Assembly: GCF_001424045.1 (NCBI RefSeq)
Contig: NZ_LMQB01000012.1
Coordinates: 112,950-176,949 of the forward strand
DNA length: 64,000 nt
Direction: 5' to 3'
Source of the DNA: Rhizobium sp. Leaf371
GTDB lineage: Bacteria; Pseudomonadota; Alphaproteobacteria; Rhizobiales; Rhizobiaceae
Shown: piece by piece, positions 55,169 through 61,258 of the stretch
Numbering within the stretch: position 1 is the stretch's first letter
Layout of the letters: each line of letters starts with the position of its first letter
The notes under the pieces: model-generated
Told to the model about the DNA's origin: nothing
Seen by the model: the letters and a program-made list of their open reading frames with translations, nothing else
Database searches by the model: none
Made by a program: the position numbers and the translations under genes

Positions 55169-56149
55169 ATGGCCGTCTATACCGATATCTCCGAGGACGA
55201 CCTCAAGCAGTTTCTCGGACCCTACGCGGTGGGCGAACTCACCTCCTACAAGGGCATCGCCGAAGGCGTCGAGAACAGCAACTTCCTGCTGCACACCACC
55301 ACCGGCGCCTATATTCTCACGCTCTACGAGAAGCGCGTCGATGCAGGCGATCTCCCCTTCTTCCTCGGCCTGATGCAGCATCTCGCCGATCGCGGGCTGA
55401 ACTGCCCGCTGCCGCTGGCGCGTGGCGACGGCGCCCTGCTCGGCACGCTGTCGGGCCGCCCCGCCGCCATGATCACCTTCCTCGAAGGCATGTGGCTGCG
55501 CAAGCCGGAAGCGGCCCATTGCCGCGAGGTCGGCCGGGCGCTGGCCGAGATGCATGTCGCGGGCGAGGGCTTTGCCCTGTCGCGGAAAAACGCGTTGTCG
55601 GTCTCGGGTTGGCGGCCGCTCTGGGACAAGGCCCGGGATCGCGCCGACGCGGTGCAGACGGGTATCGCCACCGAGATCGCTGCCGAACTCGACCATCTCG
55701 AAGCGAACTGGCCGTCCGATCTGCCGGCCGGCGTCATCCATGCGGATCTCTTCCCGGACAACGTGTTCTTCCTCGGCGAGAACCTCTCGGGCCTGATCGA
55801 CTTCTACTTCGCCTGCAACGATCTTCTCGCCTACGACGTCTCGATCTGCCTCAATGCCTGGTGCTTCGAGAAGGACGGGTCCTTCAACATGACCAAGGGC
55901 ATGGCGCTGCTGTCCGGCTACCAGTCGGTGCGCCCGCTCACGCCCGGCGAGATCGCGGCCTTGCCGCTGCTGGCCCGCGGCTCGGCCCTGCGCTTCTTCC
56001 TGACGCGGCTCTACGACTGGCTGACGACGCCGGCCGGCGCGCTGGTGGTCAAGAAGGATCCGCTCGAATATCTCCGCAAGCTGCAGTTTCACCGCTCGGT
56101 GACCTCGGCGCTCGAATATGGCCTGACGATTTCGGAACCCGACGCATGA
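55169..56149 (+). CDS. thrB: Homoserine kinase (ThrB, APH-type)
   Basis: This enzyme phosphorylates homoserine for threonine synthesis. The 326-aa protein belongs to the aminoglycoside-phosphotransferase-fold type used by rhizobia rather than the GHMP type. [17 protein letters not shown] near residue 28 is the nucleotide loop, [14 protein letters not shown] near 190 the catalytic loop with Asp, and [15 protein letters not shown] near 210 the metal site. It overlaps rnhA by 4 bp (ATGA). Confidence 0.95.
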   Translation: MAVYTDISEDDLKQFLGPYAVGELTSYKGIAEGVENSNFLLHTTTGAYILTLYEKRVDAGDLPFFLGLMQHLADRGLNCPLPLARGDGALLGTLSGRPAAMITFLEGMWLRKPEAAHCREVGRALAEMHVAGEGFALSRKNALSVSGWRPLWDKARDRADAVQTGIATEIAAELDHLEANWPSDLPAGVIHADLFPDNVFFLGENLSGLIDFYFACNDLLAYDVSICLNAWCFEKDGSFNMTKGMALLSGYQSVRPLTPGEIAALPLLARGSALRFFLTRLYDWLTTPAGALVVKKDPLEYLRKLQFHRSVTSALEYGLTISEPDA

Positions 56150-56604
56150 AACACATCGACATCTTCACCGACGGCGCCTGCTCGGGCAATCCGGGTCCCG
56201 GCGGCTGGGGCGCCGTGCTGCGCTATGGCGAGACCGAAAAGGACCTGTGCGGCGGCGAGGCGGAAACCACCAACAACCGCATGGAACTGCTCGCCGCCAT
56301 CACCGCGCTCACCTCGCTGAAGGAGCCCTGCGAGGTGGACCTGCACACCGACAGCAAATACGTCATGGACGGGATCATGAAATGGATCCACGGCTGGAAG
56401 AAGAACGGCTGGAAGACCGCCGACCGCAAGCCGGTGAAGAACGGCGAACTCTGGCAGGCGCTCGACGCCGCCAACCGCACCCACAAGGTCACCTGGCACT
56501 GGGTCAAGGGCCACGCCGGCCACCCGGAAAACGAACGCGCCGACGAACTGGCCCGCAAGGGCATGGAGCCGTTCAAGACGAAGCGGGCGGTCAAGCTGGG
56601 GTGA
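56146..56604 (+). CDS. rnhA: Ribonuclease HI
   Basis: This enzyme cuts RNA in RNA-DNA hybrids. The 152-aa protein keeps the four acidic residues: Asp in [17 protein letters not shown] near 9, Glu in [12 protein letters not shown] near 47, Asp in [11 protein letters not shown] near 69 and Asp in [12 protein letters not shown] near 133. [14 protein letters not shown] carries the mobile His. The start overlaps the thrB stop codon. Confidence 0.97.
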   Translation: MKHIDIFTDGACSGNPGPGGWGAVLRYGETEKDLCGGEAETTNNRMELLAAITALTSLKEPCEVDLHTDSKYVMDGIMKWIHGWKKNGWKTADRKPVKNGELWQALDAANRTHKVTWHWVKGHAGHPENERADELARKGMEPFKTKRAVKLG

Positions 56605-56640
56605 GATGTCGGGTGTCGCGGCCGTCGAACGCGCGGCCCG

Positions 56641-56824
56641 CCCCTCATCCCGCTGCCGCGACCTTCTCCCCGCCAAGCGGGGAGAAGGGGGCAAGCCGCA
56701 TACGCTCGCTCACCTCTTGCAGGTTTTCGAGAGGGTCGAACGGTTTCCGAGGGGGGCAAAGCAGGCACCCCAAGTCCCTTCTCCCCGCCAAGCGGGGAGA
56801 AGGTGGCGGCAGCCGGATGAGGGG
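56641..56824. repeat. Inverted pair of REP-like hairpins between convergent genes
   Basis: CCTTCTCCCCGCCAAGCGGG...GAAGG hairpins occur at about 56661-56686 and 56779-56804. Their outer flanks (CCCCTCATCC and GGATGAGGGG, with GCTGCCG/CGGCAGC) are complementary, so the whole segment is a large inverted repeat with a ~90-bp unique centre. It is located between rnhA and the peroxiredoxin gene and is related to the element at 49290-49444. Confidence 0.75.
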
Positions 56825-56850
56825 CTGCCGCTGCCGATTGTCGCAAACCC

Positions 56851-57336
56851 TCAGATCTGCTCCAGCATGGTCGCTGCCGAGGACACGGTCGCCTGTCCCG
56901 GGCTCTCCTCGATGTTCAGCGTCTTCACCACGCCATCGTCCACCAGCATCGAATAGCGCTTGGAGCGCAGGCCGAGCGTGCCGGCCGACAGGTCGATGTC
57001 GAGGCCGAGCGCCTTGGTGAAGCCTGCGTCCCAGTCGGAGAGGAAGTGGATCTTGTCCATGCCGCCCGAAGCGGTGGCCCAGGCGCCCATCACGTGGATG
57101 TCGTTGACGGCGACGACGGCGATGTCGTCGATCCCGCGGGCGAGGATCGCGTCGCGGTTTTCAAGATAGCCGGGCAGATGGTTGAGCGAGCAGGTCGGCG
57201 TGAAGGCGCCGGGGACGCCGAAGATCACGACGCGTTTGCCGGAAAACAGCGCATCGGTGGTCACCTCCACCGGGCCGTCGACGGTTTTTTCCTTGAAGGT
57301 CGCGGATGGAATCTTGTCGCCGATCGAAATGGTCAA
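56851..57336 (-). CDS. Peroxiredoxin (PRX5/AhpE-like, redoxin family)
   Basis: A 161-aa thiol peroxidase. The peroxidatic Cys is Cys49 in GVPGAFTPTCS (PxxxTxxC). FLSDWDAGFTKALGLDIDLS and GLRSKRYSMLVDDG are typical of the PRX5 group, which reduces H2O2 and alkyl peroxides with thiol or glutaredoxin partners. The start is a TTG at 57336: GAGGACCTGCC lies just upstream and the product MTISIGDKIP matches family N-termini, whereas the longer frame does not. Confidence 0.92.
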   Translation of the reverse strand: MTISIGDKIPSATFKEKTVDGPVEVTTDALFSGKRVVIFGVPGAFTPTCSLNHLPGYLENRDAILARGIDDIAVVAVNDIHVMGAWATASGGMDKIHFLSDWDAGFTKALGLDIDLSAGTLGLRSKRYSMLVDDGVVKTLNIEESPGQATVSSAATMLEQI

Positions 57337-57448
57337 AGGCAGGTCCTCACTTGTGTCTGGGGAAGGGGCTCGAATGACGGCGCGGAGCGCGGTCGGGCTC
57401 CGTGGAAAATCCGTGCGCCGGACAGGCGCAGAGCGAGGATATAGATTG

Positions 57449-58351
57449 TCAGGGCTTGAAGACAAGCGGCGTTTCGATGGCGCTCATCCCGCTCGGCCCC
57501 TTCACGCTGATCGTCGCGCGGATTGCGCCCCCGGCCGGGAGGCCCGAGGCCTTGGCCGGCCGCTTGGCGGCGATCCGCACCTGCGTCAGCCCCGCCGCAT
57601 CGACCCGGCTCGTCGCCCGCCTGAAGACATAGCCCGACGGCGCGGCCAGGAAAACATCCGACAGCGTCGCCCCGTGCGGCAGCGTCAGCGCCAGCGCGAT
57701 CTCGCTACCCGCCTCATCGAAACGCGCCTCGGCCACGGCGAAATCCGGCCTCGGCGCGGCGGGCAGGGCGGCGAAGGCCGAGCGCACGCGCGCCGTGTCC
57801 AGCGGATTGTCGGACGCATCGCCGGAAAGTCGCACATCGAGCGTCGCCTGCACGGGAATGCAGATGCTCTTGCAGATGCCGAGAAACACCGATGCCTCCA
57901 GCGTCAGCGCCTCGGGCGCGCCAGGCGCGGTCTTCAGGAACAGCGGAAAGGCGACCGGCTGGTCGTAGCCGGCATAGTCGAGATCGCCTTCCGCGAAGCG
58001 CTTGGGCGCCGGAAGCCGCAGGCCGGACGAGACGAAGCTTTCGGAACCCGGTCCCGTCGCGGTGATCGTCACCTCCGGGGGAATGCCGCTCGATCCCGGA
58101 TCGCTCCAATAGGTGCGCCAGCCCGGCTCCAGCCGGATCTCCAGCATGGCCGGCAGCGTGCCGTCGTCGAGGCGGGCGCCGGTCACCAGCCGGATGCCGC
58201 CGCCGACCGTTTCCACCCAGGCGCTGCGCGCCGCAAAGGCCGTGCCGGCGAAGGCCGCACAGCTGAAAAAAAAGACGGCGGAAAGGGTTGCCACACGGGC
58301 TGAATCCGTCAAACTCTGCGCGATACGGCGTGCGATCATCGACAGAGCCAT
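57449..58351 (-). CDS. Periplasmic DsbD N-terminal-domain-like protein
   Basis: A 300-aa exported protein with a signal peptide (hydrophobic part [19 protein letters not shown]). The mature part is the immunoglobulin-like domain found at the N-terminus of protein-disulfide reductase DsbD ([17 protein letters not shown] near residue 77; [15 protein letters not shown] near 150, with two Cys spaced by three). It lacks the membrane and thioredoxin domains of full DsbD, so it is a stand-alone version. Start codons at 58351 and 58339 are both possible. It probably takes part in periplasmic thiol transfer. Confidence 0.75.
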   Translation of the reverse strand: MALSMIARRIAQSLTDSARVATLSAVFFFSCAAFAGTAFAARSAWVETVGGGIRLVTGARLDDGTLPAMLEIRLEPGWRTYWSDPGSSGIPPEVTITATGPGSESFVSSGLRLPAPKRFAEGDLDYAGYDQPVAFPLFLKTAPGAPEALTLEASVFLGICKSICIPVQATLDVRLSGDASDNPLDTARVRSAFAALPAAPRPDFAVAEARFDEAGSEIALALTLPHGATLSDVFLAAPSGYVFRRATSRVDAAGLTQVRIAAKRPAKASGLPAGGAIRATISVKGPSGMSAIETPLVFKP

Positions 58352-58563
58352 AGCGCTTTTGCCGGGTTCGGAGAAGATCGGCAGCGTGCGGGACCACGGC
58401 AAAGTCACGCACTTTTTCTTGAAGACGCGAGAGCGGCATCACTGCTTTTTCTCGCCTTCAGGGAATGAGGCGCGGAACGAAGGTCGGGAAACCGGATTCG
58501 TCAAAGGCGAAGACGGTTCCGCCGCCGGGGCATCGCCGGGGCATGGGCGAGACGGCGACCAGG

Positions 58564-58593
58564 GAAGCAGGAAACAGAGAAGCAGGAAACAGG
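58564..58593. repeat. 15-bp tandem repeat in the yqgE upstream region
   Basis: GAAGCAGGAAACAGA and GAAGCAGGAAACAGG follow one another directly, about 60 bp before the yqgE start codon. Confidence 0.75.
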
Positions 58594-58652
58594 TAACAGT
58601 CGGCAGCGAGAAGGCGGGACAGATCTCAACCGAAAACAAGGGTACGGGCACC

Positions 58653-59255
58653 ATGATGGCGACATTCCAGAAGAACCGCGAACGGGGCATGTTGGATGGG
58701 CAATTCCTGATTGCCATGCCCGGCATGCCCGACACCAATTTCGCGCGCACGGTGATCTTCGTCTGCGCGCATTCCGACGATGGCGCGATGGGCTTCATTC
58801 TCAACCGCCCGCAGCAACTGACCTTCCCCGACGTGCTCCTGCATCTCGAAATCGTCGATCGCCTGCAGGCGATCCGCCTGCCGGAGCGCACGCGCGAGTT
58901 CCAGATCCAGACCGGCGGCCCGGTCGAGACCGGCCGCGGCTTCGTCCTCCACTCCGACGATTATCTCAGCGAATCGAGCATTCCGGTCAATGACGACATC
59001 TGCCTGACGGCGACGCTCGACATCGTGCGCGCGATCTCCCGCGGCGCCGGCCCCGCCCGCGCCATGATGATGCTCGGCTATGCCGGCTGGGGCGCAGGAC
59101 AATTGGAAGCCGAGATCGCCAACAATGGCTGGCTGACCTGCCCGGCCAATGAGGACCTGATCTTCGATCGCGACCTCGGCGACAAATACGACCGCACGCT
59201 CGCCGCCATGGGCGTCGCCCCCGCCATGCTCTCCATGACCGCCGGCCACGCCTGA
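58653..59255 (+). CDS. YqgE/AlgH family protein
   Basis: A 200-aa soluble protein of UPF0301. [22 protein letters not shown] near residue 14 (trimmed by key residues), [14 protein letters not shown] near 40, and [23 protein letters not shown] (near 143, given here as [14 protein letters not shown]) are the family blocks. Its biochemical role is unknown; AlgH affects alginate production in Pseudomonas. AAGGG precedes the ATG at 58653; the upstream open frame overlaps the divergent DsbD-like gene and is not coding. Confidence 0.9.
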   Translation: MMATFQKNRERGMLDGQFLIAMPGMPDTNFARTVIFVCAHSDDGAMGFILNRPQQLTFPDVLLHLEIVDRLQAIRLPERTREFQIQTGGPVETGRGFVLHSDDYLSESSIPVNDDICLTATLDIVRAISRGAGPARAMMMLGYAGWGAGQLEAEIANNGWLTCPANEDLIFDRDLGDKYDRTLAAMGVAPAMLSMTAGHA

Positions 59256-59350
59256 CGGCGTGTCGGCGCGCGCGTGGGCGCGGTCGCTTCACGCGCCCAT
59301 CACCTGTCTAAGAAAGCGAAGACTTTCCGACTTTCTCATGAACTAATCGC

Positions 59351-59375
59351 GGAACATTTTGTCCGACGCCCCGTT
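59351..59375 (+). promoter_or_regulatory. Candidate RpoE2/EcfG-type promoter of the csbD-like gene
   Basis: GGAAC (59351-59355), 16 bases, CGTT (59372-59375): an exact consensus match, 56 bp before the preferred start codon. CsbD proteins are general stress proteins in many bacteria, which supports the call. Confidence 0.7.
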
Positions 59376-59431
59376 TTCAGGGCAAGCGGCACAGCAATCA
59401 AGCGGCGCCGCCAAGACAGGGAGTTATGCAC

Positions 59432-59623
59432 ATGGGTAGCATGTCCGACAAGGTATCCGGTCTCGCCAACGAGGCAGCAGGCAACATCAAGCAGGGCGTC
59501 GGCAAGATGACCGACAATGAGCGCCTGCAGGCCGAAGGCAAGGCACAGGAAGTCAAGGGCGAAGTCCAGCAGGCATCCGGCAAGGCCAAGGACACCGTCA
59601 AGGGTGCCGTCGATCGCCTGTAA
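59432..59623 (+). CDS. CsbD-family stress protein
   Basis: A 63-aa highly charged helical protein, starting [20 protein letters not shown] and with the repeated pattern [22 protein letters not shown] (described by its first and last parts). CsbD proteins are abundant under general stress, with unknown molecular function. I start at 59432 because GGGAG is 8 nt before it; the ATG at 59426 would be only 2 nt from that site. A stress-type promoter precedes it. Confidence 0.9.
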   Translation: MGSMSDKVSGLANEAAGNIKQGVGKMTDNERLQAEGKAQEVKGEVQQASGKAKDTVKGAVDRL

Positions 59624-59919
59624 CAAAGTTTCGCTACGGTCGATCCCGTAGCACCGAGGTGCGCAACCGTCGCCGTCCTGACGGGTTCAACTGGATGGCG
59701 ACGTGCGCCGAATGCCCGCTGTGCTTCGCGCCGGCGGGCATTTCCTCGTCAGGCGGTCGTCTTCATCAGCCGATGGCTCTTTCGCCACGGCATACACCGA
59801 CATTATTTCAGCAGACACTATTGAGAGGGCAGCGAAGACGGGGCATGCAAAAGGCCGCGCTGCCAAGCCACATCAAACAAGGGCCATCCTTTGAGGGACG
59901 GCGCAGGGACGAAACCACC
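59624..59919. other. Region between csbD-like gene and metallopeptidase gene
   Basis: This 296-bp stretch is open in the metallopeptidase frame from 59659, but the added residues are not family-like and contain no ribosome site, so I treat it as non-coding leader. There is no clear terminator after the csbD-like gene. Confidence 0.45.
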
Positions 59920-61035
59920 ATGAAGCTCTTTACGTGCAGCAATTGCGGAAATTCCGTCCATTTCGACAATCGAACCTGTGTGAATTGCGGATCGCGCCTC
60001 GGCTTCGACAGCGGGACGCTGAGCATGCGGGCGCTGGCCCCGGCCGGCGGCGACCAGTGGAGCGTCATCGGCAACACCGACACGGCCGTGCGCTTCTGCG
60101 CCAATGCCATGAACGACATCTGCAACTGGCTCGTCCCCGCCGGTAGCCAGAACACCTATTGCGTCGCCTGCAGCTACAACCACATCGTTCCCGTCACCGA
60201 CAATCCGGAAGGCGTGCAGCGCTGGCAGAAGATCGGCCAGGCGCAGCGGCATTTGTTCTATTCGATCCTGCGCTGGAACCTGCCGCGTCCCGGCCGCGAT
60301 GCCGATCCGCAGGGCGGACTGGTGTTCGATTTCCTCGCCGACGAGGTCGATGCCAATGGCAACATCATCCAGGCCGCGATGACCGGCCATGAGGATGGCC
60401 TGATCAGCCTGCGCGCCGCGGAAGCCGACGATGCCACGCGCGAAAGCATCCGCGTTTCCATGGGCGAGCCCTATCGCACGCTGCTCGGCCATTTCCGCCA
60501 CGAGATCGGCCATTTCTACTTTGCGCAGCTCTGCCGCGATGAAGAAACGCTGGCCGAAGCCCGCGCCCTGTTCGGCGATGAACGCGAGGACTACGCCGCA
60601 GCGCTTCAGCGCAATTACGAGCAGGGACCGCCGATCGACTGGCAGAACCGCTTCATCTCCACCTATGCCAGCTGCCACCCCTCGGAAGATTTCGCCGAGT
60701 GCTGGGCGCACTTCTTCCATATCGTGGATACGCTCGAAACCGCCCGCGCCTTCGGTCTCTCCACCGACCCGCGCCGCCACGAGGAAATGGCCGCCGAAGT
60801 CGATTTCGACCCCTACAACGTCCGCGACGCGCAGACGCTGGTCGATGCCTGGGTCCCCTTGAGCGTGGCGCTCAACAGCATCCAGCGCTCGATGGGCCAG
60901 ACCGACAGCTACCCCTTCGTCCTCTCGATCCCGGTCGTCCAGAAACTCGAATTCCTCAACCGCCTGATCCACAAGGCCGGCCAGGGAAACCTCGCCATGG
61001 TCGCCCCGCCGGTGCAGGCGCCGGAAGCAGCGTAA
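59920..61035 (+). CDS. Zinc-ribbon protein with putative zinc-binding metallopeptidase domain
   Basis: A 371-aa soluble protein. Residues 1-30 are a zinc ribbon with CSNCG and CVNCG. Another set of Cys (near 65-85, WLVPAGSQNTYCVACSYN) may hold a second metal. FRHEIGHFYF near 197 is an HExxH site, and CHPSEDFAECWAHFFHIVD near 255 gives the downstream Glu/His-rich helix of the DUF4375-like or PF15887 metallopeptidase family. Substrate unknown. The ATG at 59920 matches the ribbon's start and is preferred over the 87-codon longer frame. Confidence 0.82.
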   Translation: MKLFTCSNCGNSVHFDNRTCVNCGSRLGFDSGTLSMRALAPAGGDQWSVIGNTDTAVRFCANAMNDICNWLVPAGSQNTYCVACSYNHIVPVTDNPEGVQRWQKIGQAQRHLFYSILRWNLPRPGRDADPQGGLVFDFLADEVDANGNIIQAAMTGHEDGLISLRAAEADDATRESIRVSMGEPYRTLLGHFRHEIGHFYFAQLCRDEETLAEARALFGDEREDYAAALQRNYEQGPPIDWQNRFISTYASCHPSEDFAECWAHFFHIVDTLETARAFGLSTDPRRHEEMAAEVDFDPYNVRDAQTLVDAWVPLSVALNSIQRSMGQTDSYPFVLSIPVVQKLEFLNRLIHKAGQGNLAMVAPPVQAPEAA

Positions 61036-61166
61036 GGTGGTGATCGGTGATCAGTGAGTAGTAAGCCGTGATCAGAATTGGTGAGTAGTGAGCAGAATTA
61101 GTAAGTAGTGAGCAGTGATCGGTAAGTCGTAAATATCATATTGTGAGTTGTCATTTGCGATGATTT
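61036..61166. repeat. Degenerate GTGAGTAGTGAG repeats, opposite orientation to the heptamer array
   Basis: Between 61040 and 61135 the + strand has imperfect GTGAGTAGT(G/A)AG units (around 61051, 61081, 61103), the inverse complement of the CTCACTA array that follows. The two parts can pair, so a transcript from either side could form a long imperfect hairpin. Confidence 0.6.
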
Positions 61167-61255
61167 CTCACTACTCACTACTCACTACTCACTACTCACT
61201 ACTCACTACTCACTACTCACTACTCACTACTCACTACTCACTACTCACTACTCAC
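61167..61255. repeat. Heptanucleotide array (CTCACTA)x12
   Basis: Twelve perfect tandem copies of CTCACTA at 61167-61250 plus a partial copy. The array begins 3 bp beyond the stop codon of the EAL gene on the minus strand, where it reads TAGTGAG and so contains stop codons in all frames. It is a variable-number repeat candidate. Confidence 0.92.
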
Positions 61256-61258
61256 CCC

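Noticed and set aside
61167..61255. Possible CRISPR array
   Set aside because: The unit is 7 bp with no spacers and no cas genes nearby; it is a simple tandem repeat.
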